Shown here: piece by piece, positions 1-8,895 of the stretch | Numbering within the stretch: position 1 is the stretch's first letter | Layout: each line of letters opens with the position of its first letter | Assembly (NCBI GenBank): GCA_963799395.1 | Contig: CAWCWZ010000053.1 | Span: 21,268-85,267 of the forward strand | Length of the DNA stretch: 64,000 bases | Source of the DNA: Bog-752 sp963799395 | GTDB taxonomy: Bacteria > Actinomycetota > Thermoleophilia > UBA2241 | Direction of reading: 5' to 3' | Translations under genes and position numbers: made by a program | The notes under the pieces: generated by a model | Database searches by the model: none | The model's input: only the letters and a program-made list of their open reading frames with translations | What the model was told of the DNA's origin: nothing

Positions 1-758
1 CTTGAACCACGTGTCGACCTGCTCCGGCAGCGAGCAGTACGGAGAGACCGGCGACCCGTCGCCGGCGATGTCGACGTGTCGTTCGAAGGTCCGCGCACCC
101 TTGGCGTAGGCGATCGTGATCGAGCTCGTCCAGTCATGGCACTCGTGCGACGACAGCCCGATGATGTGATTGGGATAGCGGGCGCGCAGAAAATCGATCT
201 GGTTGAGCTGCAGCTCATCGTCCTCGCACGGGTAGAGCGAGACGCAGTGGTTGATGGCCAAGGGGATGTTGCGGTTCTCGAAGAACGTCACGAGGTCGTC
301 GAGATCCTTGAGGGAACAGCCGCCGGTGCTGACCATCACCGGCTGACGCAGGCTCGCCAGCTTCTCGATCAGCACCCAGTCGTTGCCATCGGAGCTCGCC
401 AGCTTGAGGATCTGCACGCCGAGATCGCGACACAGATCGACCGACGCCTCGTCGAACGGCGTCGCCATGGTAACATGCACCCTGCCTTGCGCACGGCTTC
501 GACCAGGACTGCGTAGTCGGCGTTGGACAGGCGTGTGGCCAGCGTCTTTTTGATGTAGCGGATGTCGTCACGATCCTGGAAGTCCCTGTGGATGAAGTGC
601 TCCACGTCGCGCAACTGGAGCTTGATGGCCGCGCGGATGTTGTTGAATCGAACGACACTCGAGTAGGCCGTGATGATGTCGATGCCCCGCCGCACGCTGC
701 CCGCATGGTTGTTGGCGAGCTCCAAGACGAACAGATCTTCGAAGATGTCGCGATTCAT
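1..758 (-). CDS. NeuB/SpsE-family sugar acid synthase (partial, frameshifted)
   Basis: NeuB-type enzymes condense phosphoenolpyruvate with an N-acetylated hexose to make sialic or other nonulosonic acids for surface glycans. Visible family landmarks are LELANNHAG near residue 12, KLQLRD, TMATPFDE, ILKLASSDGNDW, VMVSTGG, INHCVSLYP and IGLSSHE, followed by an ERHVDI block. The ATG at 758 has a good GGAGGTG Shine-Dalgarno. The frame breaks near 470-480, where about two extra bases (or one missing) lie between GCM and MATPFDE; both halves are otherwise intact. The 3' end lies beyond the window. The sequence diverges from classical NeuB (SSHE where SDHT is usual), so the exact product is uncertain. 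It is the last visible gene of the glycan operon. Confidence 0.78.
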
Positions 759-904
759 CTGCACCTCCAGGGCCACCTGACGAGGCCGGGCCCACCTGGC
801 CGACTCACTGCTTGTGTCGGCACCTTCGTGCCTGAACTCAAGTAGTCTGGGCTGACAACACTCGGCCTGGGCGCCTGGCGAGTCCCCCGGTCGCTCGCCG
901 TGCG

Positions 905-2113
905 TCACAGGGTCTGGCAGCGCGGAGCCGCAGGCCCGGTGAGAGAGATGAATCGATTCTCCAGCCCATACACCCGGCGCGCTACGTCGATGATCTCGCG
1001 TTCGTGAGCCGGCGAGCCGACGAGGATGGGTTCGTCGCGTCCGGCGATGGCCTCGGGTCCGCTCACGGTGAGGCCGGCCACGACGACTCCGTGAAGCCTT
1101 GGGTTGGCGTCGACGATCGCCACGATGGTGGCGTCGGCCAGCGGCGGCCGCGCGAGGAGGTGTTGCATGTGGGTGCCGGCACCCCAGACGATCAGCGGCG
1201 CACCGGCCGCCGTCAGACATTCCAGCCGGGCACGCTCGACCGCCTCACAGGCCTCGCTTTGCGCGACGTAGCGGCGGGCCGCCGCCGGGCCGACGCGGTC
1301 CCTGGACCCGTGCCCGGCCACCGTCCGGGCGAGCTTGAAGACTGCGCACACCACGGGTTCCGGGGCGGTTCCGGTGTGACGCAGGGCCGGCCACGCCTGC
1401 GCGAGTCGCAACCCCGCGACGGCGGCGGCGTGGGCCAGCGACTCCGAGGTGAAGTAGTTGATGTGCTCCACACTGAACTGCTGGAACGGCGCCGACCCGT
1501 CGCCGGCGAACCGCTCGAGATCCGGCACCTCGACGTACAGGAGCCCGTCCGTGGCGAGCATGCCCGACACCTCTCGTAGTGCTGAGGCGACCTCGCGCAC
1601 GTGCTCGAGGACCGCGCTCAGCACGATGCATCCCGCTTGTGCCGCGCTCGGCGGCATTGCCAGAACGCTACCCGGTACGACCTCGACGCCGTGCAGGCGG
1701 CGCGCGGCGGCGGCAGAATGCTCGGCAGGATCGACGCCCAGCAAGTTCGTGTGACCGGCGCGCCGCAGCAGGCCCAGGACATCGCCGTTGCCGCAACCCA
1801 CGTCGACGATCTTGCGGCCACGGTCGGGCAGCAACGGCAGCAGTCGCTCGACCATGTCGCGGTGGGATTCGTCGAGCGATGCCGGCGCCTGGCCGCCGCA
1901 CTCCAGATACTCGTATTTCGAGGCGACGGCGTAGTACTCGTCCAGCGACTCCTGACTGGGGATGCCGTCGGCGTACACAGCCCCGCAGTTGCCGCACTCG
2001 ACCACGTCGTAACCCGTAATGCGCCGGCCGTCGTCCTCGACGGCGAAGCGTTGCCGGTAGAGGAGCCCGGGCTCGTGCAGCCCGCAGACCGGACAGTCGC
2101 GGTACAACATCAC
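905..2113 (-). CDS. Zinc-ribbon class I SAM C-methyltransferase (sugar C-methyltransferase-like)
   Basis: This is a roughly 400-residue protein with the three-part layout of deoxysugar C-methyltransferases. An N-terminal zinc ribbon has Cys pairs at about residues 7/10 and 40/43. A Rossmann SAM domain carries VDVGCGNGD near 103-111. A C-terminal Methyltransf_14-type Rossmann domain carries VWGAGTHMQHLL. Such enzymes (TylCIII and NovU are the known examples) methylate carbon atoms of nucleotide-linked 4-ketosugars. The start is either GTG 2113, overlapping the upstream HAD stop as GTGA, or ATG 2110. Its place in the CDP-sugar operon supports a sugar substrate, but the acceptor cannot be told from sequence. 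Confidence 0.82.
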   Translation of the reverse strand: MMLYRDCPVCGLHEPGLLYRQRFAVEDDGRRITGYDVVECGNCGAVYADGIPSQESLDEYYAVASKYEYLECGGQAPASLDESHRDMVERLLPLLPDRGRKIVDVGCGNGDVLGLLRRAGHTNLLGVDPAEHSAAAARRLHGVEVVPGSVLAMPPSAAQAGCIVLSAVLEHVREVASALREVSGMLATDGLLYVEVPDLERFAGDGSAPFQQFSVEHINYFTSESLAHAAAVAGLRLAQAWPALRHTGTAPEPVVCAVFKLARTVAGHGSRDRVGPAAARRYVAQSEACEAVERARLECLTAAGAPLIVWGAGTHMQHLLARPPLADATIVAIVDANPRLHGVVVAGLTVSGPEAIAGRDEPILVGSPAHEREIIDVARRVYGLENRFISLTGPAAPRCQTL

Positions 2114-2835
2114 AGCTTGGCGATGCCGTCGCCGAACATGACCAGATCGACGATCTTCGCCGGCGAGCGCAGCACGACCCGCGCCGGCACGGCGGCGCTG
2201 CGCTCAACGGTCCGGGACTCGGTCGCGGCGACCGCGTCCCCGTAGCCGTACGCGGCGGCCGCGAACGCCGCGGCGCAGGCGTCGGCCATCCGCATGTCGT
2301 CGACCGAGTCGCCGATCACCAGCAGTTGGTCGCCACCCACGGCGCAGCGCGCCTGCGCCGCCCGGGCCATGGCGACCTTATCGGGATAGGGCGGGTCCGC
2401 CGAATCCGGCGTGTAGACACCTTGGAGCAATGCCGCCAGACCGCAGGCCATCAGTATCGCGGTGGTGGGGCGCTGCCGCTTGTTGGTCAGGACGAACTGG
2501 GCGATGCCAGCCGCGGCCAGGCGGGCAAGGACGTCGGGCACGGCCGCATACGGCCGGCTGAGGTGCCAGCCGTGGGCGTCGTAGTGTTCCGTGAAGGTGA
2601 CGGCGACGGCCGCCAGCGTCGCCCGGTCGAGACCAGGTAGCACGCCACGCAGCAGATCGGCCAGGGGCCGACCCAGGAGCGTGTCAAGAGGTGGTGGCTC
2701 GACACCCGGGACGTGGACGGCAAAGGCGGCACGCAGCGACGCCTCGATCCCGGGCCGAGAATCGACCAGGGTGCCGTCGAGATCGTAGAAGACCGCCGCG
2801 AATCGCGGGGCGACCGTTGTGTCGCGGCCACTCAC
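2110..2835 (-). CDS. HAD-superfamily phosphatase (Gph-like)
   Basis: This HAD subfamily IA hydrolase of 241 residues has all core motifs: DLDGTLVDS near residues 18-26 (nucleophile and acid Asp), VLTNKR as motif II/III, and GDSVDDMRMA as the metal-binding motif IV. It resembles phosphoglycolate phosphatase, but the operon suggests a sugar-phosphate substrate. One option is the phosphorylated product of the nearby NeuB-family synthase, since some sialic acid routes pass through a 9-phosphate. The start is GTG 2835, overlapping the stop of the upstream ThDP enzyme as GTGA; longer open frame above that point lies over the neighbour and is not coding. The substrate assignment is inference. Confidence 0.8.
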   Translation of the reverse strand: MSGRDTTVAPRFAAVFYDLDGTLVDSRPGIEASLRAAFAVHVPGVEPPPLDTLLGRPLADLLRGVLPGLDRATLAAVAVTFTEHYDAHGWHLSRPYAAVPDVLARLAAAGIAQFVLTNKRQRPTTAILMACGLAALLQGVYTPDSADPPYPDKVAMARAAQARCAVGGDQLLVIGDSVDDMRMADACAAAFAAAAYGYGDAVAATESRTVERSAAVPARVVLRSPAKIVDLVMFGDGIAKL

Positions 2836-4691
2836 GGCCGGCGGGTGTCGCCCGACTCGCGGTGTGCGCCGGCAATGCGGTTCTCGGCGAGCTCCTCGCG
2901 CGAGAGGAACGGGTAGAGATCGTCGAGAGGGGGCGACTCGATGGTGCCGTCCGGCCGCTGGCGAGATCGCACACGCGGCTCGAAGCCCTGCTCGGGATCG
3001 ACCACGACGTGGCACAGGCAGGGGCCGTCGCCCGCCAGCACGCTGCCGATCGTCTCGGCGAGCGTCATCGGGTCGGTCAACCTCAGGGCACCGAGCCCGT
3101 ACGCTTCGGCGACGGCGACGTAGTCGGGGAATTCCACGCCGCTCTCGCGACTCTCGCCGATGAGGCCGGCGAAGAACGCTCGCTGCGTGCCACGGATCGA
3201 GAGGTACCCGCCGTTGTCGAGCACGAACAGCTTGACCGGCCAGCCCGTGGTGGCCAGGGTCTGCAACTCCTGGACGTTCATCTGGAGGCTGCCGTCGCCG
3301 GCCAGGCAGACGACCTTCGGACTCTCCTCGACCGCGGACCCGCCGTGCGCCTCGACGACGGCGGCCGCCGCACCCAGGGCGGCCGGCAGGTCGTAGCCCA
3401 TCGAGGCCGCACCGGAGTTCGAGAAGAGGCGCTGACCGTCGCGCAGGCGAGCGACCTGGAACGCCATGATGCACACGGCGCCGTTCCCCGTGACCACCAC
3501 GTCGCGTGGGCCGATGCGTTCGAAAAGCACGTCCATGAAATGGTAGGGGTTGATCGGCGCCGCGGTCGTTCTGTGATGGCTCCGCACCACTGGGTAGCGC
3601 GCCACGCGCTCACGACACCAGGCGAGCCATCGGGTGTGACGGCCGGGCGTCCAGCTCCGTGAGTCGATCTCGGCCGCCAGCGCTTCGAGGAAGTCCGCGA
3701 GATCGGCGACTACCCGCAGATCGGCTCGTACCATCGGCTTGTCCATCTCGGCGCTGTCGACGTCGACCTGGATCTTGAAGGCGTCCGGCGCAAACGAGCC
3801 CCAGCCGTACCCGGTCTGGCGTATGTTGAGGCGCGAGCCCAGGATCAGGAGGGCGTCGGAGCTCTGCACCACGAAGTTGCCGGCGCGGTCGCCGATCGTC
3901 CCCGGGCGCCCGCACCATAGCGGGTCGTCGCTCGACAGCAGATCGTGGGTCCAGGCGGTCGTCACGGGCACTCCCAGGCGACCGACGACTTGACGGAACC
4001 TGTCGGTCGCGCCGGCCAGGCGCACGCCGCTGCCAGCGAGGACCACCGGACGCTCGGCACCCGCGAGGCGATCGAGCACCACCCGGGCCACCGCGGCCAC
4101 GTCGTCGGTCGCGCTGGCGGACTCGGCGTCGGGGTCGAAACGTGACAGCGTGGTCTCGTCGACCAGAGAGCTCTGCACGTCGATGGGGATGTCGAGCCAC
4201 ACCGGGCCCTGTCGGCCATGCGTGGCAAGCCACAGGGCGCGCTCGACACACGAGCGCACGTCGGCCGGATCGGTGAGGCAGACGGCGTACTTGGTGATGC
4301 CCTCGACCAGGCGCACGATGTCGGCCTCCTGGTCTCCGAGCTGCCGTACCCTCAGGCCGGGATACGAGCCCATGCAGGTCTCGCGCTTGACTTGGCCGGA
4401 GACGACGATCATGGGCAGCGAATCGGTCCACGCCCCGAAGACGCCGTTGAGCGCGTTGATCCCGCCCGGGCCCGACGTGACGCTGACGATCGCCGGGCGC
4501 CCCGAGACCCTCGCGTACCCTTCGGCGGCCATGGCCGCCGCCTGCTCGTGATGCATGCACGTGTACGAAAGCCCGGCCTGCCGACGCAGGGCGTCGTCCA
4601 GGAACATGGCGGCGCCGCCCGTCACGACGAACGCGCGCCGCAGACCGGCCGCGACAAGGCGGGCAATAACGTAGTCGGCGACCCGGATCAT
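2832..4691 (-). CDS. Acetolactate synthase-like thiamine diphosphate enzyme (YerE candidate)
   Basis: This 619-residue protein has the three-domain ThDP-enzyme fold. Glu49 in HHEQAAAMAAEGYA is the cofactor-activating glutamate. GPGGINALNG follows, and GDGSLQMN near residue 465 with LDNGGYLS some 25 residues later forms the ThDP/Mg motif. The family includes acetolactate synthase, but no regulatory subunit gene is adjacent and the gene sits inside a CDP-sugar operon. The precedent is YerE of Yersinia, a ThDP/flavin enzyme that adds a two-carbon unit from pyruvate to C4 of CDP-3,6-dideoxy-4-ketohexose. I infer a similar ketosugar acyl-transferring role. It overlaps both neighbours by four bases. 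Confidence 0.8.
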   Translation of the reverse strand: MIRVADYVIARLVAAGLRRAFVVTGGAAMFLDDALRRQAGLSYTCMHHEQAAAMAAEGYARVSGRPAIVSVTSGPGGINALNGVFGAWTDSLPMIVVSGQVKRETCMGSYPGLRVRQLGDQEADIVRLVEGITKYAVCLTDPADVRSCVERALWLATHGRQGPVWLDIPIDVQSSLVDETTLSRFDPDAESASATDDVAAVARVVLDRLAGAERPVVLAGSGVRLAGATDRFRQVVGRLGVPVTTAWTHDLLSSDDPLWCGRPGTIGDRAGNFVVQSSDALLILGSRLNIRQTGYGWGSFAPDAFKIQVDVDSAEMDKPMVRADLRVVADLADFLEALAAEIDSRSWTPGRHTRWLAWCRERVARYPVVRSHHRTTAAPINPYHFMDVLFERIGPRDVVVTGNGAVCIMAFQVARLRDGQRLFSNSGAASMGYDLPAALGAAAAVVEAHGGSAVEESPKVVCLAGDGSLQMNVQELQTLATTGWPVKLFVLDNGGYLSIRGTQRAFFAGLIGESRESGVEFPDYVAVAEAYGLGALRLTDPMTLAETIGSVLAGDGPCLCHVVVDPEQGFEPRVRSRQRPDGTIESPPLDDLYPFLSREELAENRIAGAHRESGDTRRP

Positions 4692-5728
4692 GGCAGCCCC
4701 CGGCGATGCCAGGCGACGGTGCGACCCACCGCGTCCTCAAGCCGGGTCCATTCGTCCAGCCCCAGCTCGCGGCGAGCCCGCCCGGTGTCGGGCACATACC
4801 AGCCTCCGCCACCGCCGGCGCCACAGGCGCCCTCGACGCGCACCTCGACGGGCGGCGTCGTGGTGGCGGCCACCATGCGCGCCGTCTCGGCGATCGTCAC
4901 GGCTCGCTGTGAACCGACGTTGTAGGCTCTGCCCGCCCGACCGTCGAGCAGAATGGTCCAGAGCCAGGCCGCCATGTCGGCAGCGTAGAGATACGAGCGC
5001 ACCGGTGTGCCGTCTCCGTGCACGACCACCGGCCCCCCCGACACGACGTCGGCAATGAAGTTGCCGATGGCGAAGTGCCGGTCGAGAGGCAGGCCGGGGC
5101 CGACGAAGGCGAAGAGTCTCGCGATCGAGACCGCCTGGACGCCATCGAGGCCGCCGGCCACTACCAGCGACTCCATCGCGCGCTTGGCCTGGTGGTAGAC
5201 CCGGCGATCGTCGTCGAGAGTGTCCCAGGCCAGCGGATCGTCCTCGCACAGCGGGTGCCCGGCCACGGACGGTTGCCGATACACGGCGCCGGAGCTCAGC
5301 GCGAGCAGGCGACCGACGCCGTTGGCCCGGCAGAGCTCGACCACGTGACGCGTGCCCTCGACGATCGTGCCGCGCACTTCGGAGGGGTGCGCCTCGGCGA
5401 GCGCCGCGTCGGCGCTCCCCGCCGCGTGAATGGCGTGCGTACAGCGTTGCGCGGGCCACGAGAAGTCGCGCACGTCGCCGGCGACCAGCTCGACGGCCTC
5501 GTCGTCGGCAAGATCGGGAGCGATGCGCGCAAAGGCGTCCGGGTCGCGTGTCAGCACGACGGCTCGGGCGTTGAGCCCAAGGACGCGATTGGCCTCGCAC
5601 AGGGTGCCCAGCAGCCAGCTTCCGACGAAGCCGGTGCCACCGGAGATGAACAGGCGGGCGTCGCGCAGGCCTTCCCAGTGGCGGCCGACGCACGCCACGG
5701 CCTGCGCGCTGTCGGTCGATTCCCTCAT
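4688..5728 (-). CDS. NAD-dependent sugar epimerase/reductase (extended SDR)
   Basis: A 346-residue extended short-chain dehydrogenase. The Rossmann glycine motif SGGTGFVGS is at about residues 29-37, LSSGAVY supplies the catalytic Ser near 145, and YHQAK gives Tyr178 and Lys182. The C-terminal half has the YNVGS and RRELGL elements of nucleotide-sugar epimerase/dehydratases. ATG 5728 overlaps the stop of the upstream glycosyltransferase gene (ATGA), and its own end overlaps the ThDP gene, so the three are probably translationally coupled. In yersiniose synthesis an SDR (YerF) reduces the ketone made by YerE, so it is a candidate for that step. 4-epimerisation or ordinary 4-keto reduction are alternatives. 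Confidence 0.8.
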   Translation of the reverse strand: MRESTDSAQAVACVGRHWEGLRDARLFISGGTGFVGSWLLGTLCEANRVLGLNARAVVLTRDPDAFARIAPDLADDEAVELVAGDVRDFSWPAQRCTHAIHAAGSADAALAEAHPSEVRGTIVEGTRHVVELCRANGVGRLLALSSGAVYRQPSVAGHPLCEDDPLAWDTLDDDRRVYHQAKRAMESLVVAGGLDGVQAVSIARLFAFVGPGLPLDRHFAIGNFIADVVSGGPVVVHGDGTPVRSYLYAADMAAWLWTILLDGRAGRAYNVGSQRAVTIAETARMVAATTTPPVEVRVEGACGAGGGGGWYVPDTGRARRELGLDEWTRLEDAVGRTVAWHRRGLP

Positions 5729-7203
5729 CGTCGGCTCTCCGCCGCGGTGTTTCCGGCGGCCTGAGGCGTCGCGTTGCCGACATCGCCAGTGCTGACGCAG
5801 GCGCCAGCAGGCGCCACCGGCTCCCGGCCGGTCATGACCACGACCACGAGAAGCAGCACCTGGACCACCACGAGCAACGTGTACTTGCTGCCCTGCAATG
5901 ACGGCGCGACGAGGATGGTCGAGCGACCGAGAAAGATCATCACAAACGAAAGCGCCCCGAAAAGAACGGCCCATGCTGTCCCGGGTTCGCGCTTCATCGT
6001 GGCCACGACACCGGCCAGGACCGCTAGGGGAAACACGCAGAGCACCAGCTTGTAGTCGTTGCTGACCGCGGGGACGATCGCCATGAGAGGCACGCAGGCG
6101 GCGGCGGCCAGAACGGCGTTGCGGTCGTTCCAGCCACGCCTCATTAGCGCGACCACAGTGAACGCCCACAGGCCCAGCGGGACGAGTACGAGCGGATACC
6201 AGATCCACGAGGGCGCCCAGCCGGTGTGGTCACGCAGCACGTGAGCCATGGCGGTGGCGGAATCCTGCCCCCACCACTCGGCGTGCACGTTCGCCTGGAT
6301 GGAATCCAGGGCGAGCAGCGAGTGTCGCAGGGCCGCAGGGCCGGCGATGAGAAGCGCCACCAGGGTCGTGACGGCGACCGGCAACAGGGCACGCCCCCGG
6401 TACCGCCAGAAGACCAGCACCAGCAAGACCGCGGGGTAGAGCTTGAGACCGATCGCCACGGCAAGGACCGCGGCCGGCAGCCATGCCGACGTTGAAGAGC
6501 GCATCATCAACCACACCGCTAGCAGCGAGAAGACCAGCGCATAGAGGTCGATGTTGCCTCTGTCGAGCTCGTACATGAACCCATACGAGGTCATCAGCCA
6601 GACGCCCATGACGAGCCCGACAAGCGGCGCGCTCGGGTCGCGCCCCTGTCCTGGCCGGTCGGACACGGCCGCCGCCCGCGTGGCGAGCCGGGCACTGAGC
6701 ACTACGGCCGCGATTGCCAGACCAACCAGGATGCCTACCTGGATGGCATAGCCCGTGGAGAAGCTCACCAGGGTGAACGGCCGGCCCAGAAGCAGCGTGA
6801 GAGGCGGCCAGCCGCTGTGGACCGTCGTGAATGCCCGCCCGGCGTCGTAGAGGCCGTCGCGAAAGTCCACGCCGACGGGGTGAGCGCGAGGCAGCAGTAC
6901 GTCCCAGACGCCGTTGCCGAACTTCAGGGAGTACGCGAGAAAATTCCAGGCCAGCCCCGCAAGGGCGATTACGCCTAGCCAGGCAACCGCGTTGAGCACT
7001 CCACGTCCCACGCCGATCACTGCGAAAGCGGTGACCGCACCGATCACCGCAAGCGGCAGGACAAGAGCCAGACGAGGCACGACGACGAAGTAGCCGCCGC
7101 CGCGGGCGAGCACCACCACGGTCAGGACAAGGCCGAACAGGCCTACCACGATGCTGAGCCACGCGCCCCGCTGCGTCGGCGCCGACTCACGCTGCCCAAT
7201 CAT
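5725..7203 (-). CDS. Polytopic glycosyltransferase, GT87/DUF2029-like
   Basis: A 492-residue integral membrane protein with roughly ten or more hydrophobic segments spread along its length. Features of the GT87 (PimE-like, polyprenyl-phosphate-sugar dependent) group are an acidic loop after the second or third helix (VDFRDGLYDAGRAF), WPPLTLLLGRPF, YELDRGNIDLYAL, and a LKLYPAVLLVLVFWRYRGRA block. Members transfer mannose or other sugars at the outer face of the membrane from lipid-linked donors. It is the first gene of the downstream half of the glycan operon, after a 306-bp gap, and overlaps the SDR gene by four bases. Donor and acceptor are unknown. Confidence 0.75.
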   Translation of the reverse strand: MIGQRESAPTQRGAWLSIVVGLFGLVLTVVVLARGGGYFVVVPRLALVLPLAVIGAVTAFAVIGVGRGVLNAVAWLGVIALAGLAWNFLAYSLKFGNGVWDVLLPRAHPVGVDFRDGLYDAGRAFTTVHSGWPPLTLLLGRPFTLVSFSTGYAIQVGILVGLAIAAVVLSARLATRAAAVSDRPGQGRDPSAPLVGLVMGVWLMTSYGFMYELDRGNIDLYALVFSLLAVWLMMRSSTSAWLPAAVLAVAIGLKLYPAVLLVLVFWRYRGRALLPVAVTTLVALLIAGPAALRHSLLALDSIQANVHAEWWGQDSATAMAHVLRDHTGWAPSWIWYPLVLVPLGLWAFTVVALMRRGWNDRNAVLAAAACVPLMAIVPAVSNDYKLVLCVFPLAVLAGVVATMKREPGTAWAVLFGALSFVMIFLGRSTILVAPSLQGSKYTLLVVVQVLLLVVVVMTGREPVAPAGACVSTGDVGNATPQAAGNTAAESRR

Positions 7204-7509
7204 CGGCTGCCTTCCGGACCGATCGCGCCGTGCGAGCGAGGGGCCGTTCCAACCGCCGGCGCCACGGTGTCACCTGTCGCGAACATCGACGCGCCTCCCC
7301 GCCCGATCCCCGTTCCGCCACCGTGAGGGAAATGGGCTCAGGCGCTGTGTCTGAGAATCGGCTGCGGCCTTCTTGGCGTCCACGACCAATCCCCGCGAGC
7401 ATTGGATCCAGCACGATGAGACCGACCAGACGGATCTCACGGCCACCGTCCCGCCGACCTTCGGGAAGGTCGGCGCCGGCCAGGAACCGCGATAGGCGGC
7501 GCCAGACTC
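7204..7509. other. 306-bp intergenic region between rfbH and the GT87 gene
   Basis: I see no supportable gene here; open frames across it are high-GC shadows with no recognisable motif. It contains a perfect 9-bp hairpin with a four-base loop (arms 7453-7461 and 7466-7474) just downstream of rfbH, without a T tract on the exit side, so it is at best a weak or factor-assisted terminator or an mRNA-stabilising stem. No convincing promoter for the GT87 gene is visible. Confidence 0.5.
7453..7474 (-). other. Hairpin downstream of rfbH
   Basis: A perfect 9-bp GC-rich stem with the loop CGGG (plus-strand reading) lies 36 bases past the rfbH stop. It lacks a following U-run, so I do not call it an intrinsic terminator. 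It may protect the 3' end of the rfbFGH message. Confidence 0.4.
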
Positions 7510-8895
7510 TCATTCGAGCAGGTCCCCGACGCAGGCGCCGATGCGGCCGGCGACGTAGTCGAGCATCTCGTCGGTCAGGCCGGGGTACACGCCGACCCAG
7601 AAGGCGTCGTTCATGAGCCGGTCCGTGTTGGCCAGGCCCGAGGCGACACGGTAGCCGCTGCCGGAGGCGCGGCGGCCGTCGAAGCACGGCTGGCGCACCA
7701 TGTTGCCGGCGAACAGCATGCGGGTCTGGATCTTCTCGGCTTCCAGCCGCTGCACGACGGCGTCGCGGGCCACGCCGGCCGCCTTGGCCTGGTCGCGCAG
7801 CGTGAGGAGAAAGCCGAACCAGCTCGGCTCGCTGCCTGGGGTCGGTGTGGGCAACAGCAGGAGGTCGGCGAGCGACGCGAGCGCGGCGGCGAGCCGCGCG
7901 TGGTTCTCGCGGCGCCGGGCGGTGAACCCCTCGAGACGCTCGAGCTGGGCGCAGCCGACGGCCGCCTGCAGGTCGGTGGCGCGCAGGTTGTAGCCGAAGT
8001 GCGAGAACACGTACTTGTGGTCGTAGCCGTGAGGCAGCTCGCCGAGGTCGTGCGAGAACCGCCGGCCGCAGCGGTTGTCGACGCCCGAGGGGCAGGTGCA
8101 GTCGCGGCCCCAGTCCCGCAGCGAGGCGAGGATGGCGGCGAGCTCGTCGCTCGCGGTGTACACGGCGCCCCCCTCGCCCAGCGTGAGATGATGCGGCGGG
8201 TAGAAGCTGCTGGTGGCGACATCGCCGAAGCTGCCAGTCGGGCGCTCGCCGTAGCGCGAGCCCAGTGCGTCACAGTTGTCTTCGATCAGCCAGAGGTCGT
8301 GCTCGCGACAGAACCCGAGCACGCCGTCCACGTCGAACGGGTTGCCCAGCGTGTGGGCCAGGAAGACCGCCTTCGTCCGGGGCCCGAGTGCTCCGGGCAG
8401 CAGCGTCGGGTCGACGTTGGCGGTGGAAAGGTCGACGTCGACGAACACCGGCACGGCGCCGTACTGGACGATCGGCGCCACCGTCGTCGGGAAGCCCGCG
8501 GCGACGGTGATCACCTCGTCGCCCGGCAGGATGCGGCGCTCACCAAGGCGCTCGCTCGTGAGCGCCATGAAGGCCAGCAGGTTGGCCGACGAGCCCGAGT
8601 TCACGAGCAGGCAGTGTTCTACGCCGAGCACCGTCGCCAGTGCGCCTTCGAAGCGCTCCGCGTAGCGGCCGTGGGTGAGCCAGAAGTCGAGGGCGGCGTC
8701 GACCAGGTTGCCCATCTCCTCGGCGCCGAAGACGCGGCCGCCGTAGGGTACGCGCGAGACCCCGGGCGTGAAGTGCAAGGGGTCGGCGCCGGGGGCGGCG
8801 GGGCCGCTTGCGGCCCCGCCGCCCCCGAAGGCCTCGTCGTAGTAGCGCCCGACCAGAGCCAGGATCTCGGCCCGCAGCTCGTCGGCCCGGCTCAC
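7510..8895 (-). CDS. rfbH: CDP-4-keto-6-deoxyglucose 3-dehydrase (E1, DdhC/RfbH)
   Basis: This is the PMP-dependent, iron-sulfur enzyme that removes the C3 hydroxyl of CDP-4-keto-6-deoxyglucose in 3,6-dideoxyhexose synthesis. The 461-residue protein has the aminotransferase fold, with NSGSSANLLAF early on and EDNCDALGS. SFYPPHHLTLGEGG carries His where ordinary aminotransferases have the PLP lysine. The CTCPSGVDNRC cluster matches the cysteines that bind the [2Fe-2S] centre in the characterised Yersinia E1. GTG 8895 overlaps the rfbG stop as GTGA. E1 needs a flavin/iron-sulfur reductase partner (E3, DdhD), which is not in this window. A 17-bp inverted repeat lies in the Gly/Ala/Pro-rich segment near residue 25-36. 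Confidence 0.92.
   Translation of the reverse strand: MSRADELRAEILALVGRYYDEAFGGGGAASGPAAPGADPLHFTPGVSRVPYGGRVFGAEEMGNLVDAALDFWLTHGRYAERFEGALATVLGVEHCLLVNSGSSANLLAFMALTSERLGERRILPGDEVITVAAGFPTTVAPIVQYGAVPVFVDVDLSTANVDPTLLPGALGPRTKAVFLAHTLGNPFDVDGVLGFCREHDLWLIEDNCDALGSRYGERPTGSFGDVATSSFYPPHHLTLGEGGAVYTASDELAAILASLRDWGRDCTCPSGVDNRCGRRFSHDLGELPHGYDHKYVFSHFGYNLRATDLQAAVGCAQLERLEGFTARRRENHARLAAALASLADLLLLPTPTPGSEPSWFGFLLTLRDQAKAAGVARDAVVQRLEAEKIQTRMLFAGNMVRQPCFDGRRASGSGYRVASGLANTDRLMNDAFWVGVYPGLTDEMLDYVAGRIGACVGDLLE
8791..8826. repeat. 17-bp perfect inverted repeat inside rfbH
   Basis: Arms 8791-8807 and 8810-8826 are exact reverse complements around a two-base spacer (tt). It encodes a Gly/Ala/Pro-rich low-complexity stretch near the N-terminus of RfbH, before conserved sequence begins. 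It belongs to a set of similar coding palindromes in this window. Confidence 0.85.

Noticed and set aside
7453..7474. Intrinsic terminator after rfbH
   Set aside because: The hairpin is perfect but lacks a T-rich exit on the minus strand, so it is recorded only as a hairpin.
7187..7687. Open reading frame across the rfbH-GT87 gap
   Set aside because: It overlaps the end of rfbH in another frame, is Arg-rich as expected for a high-GC shadow, and has no motif.
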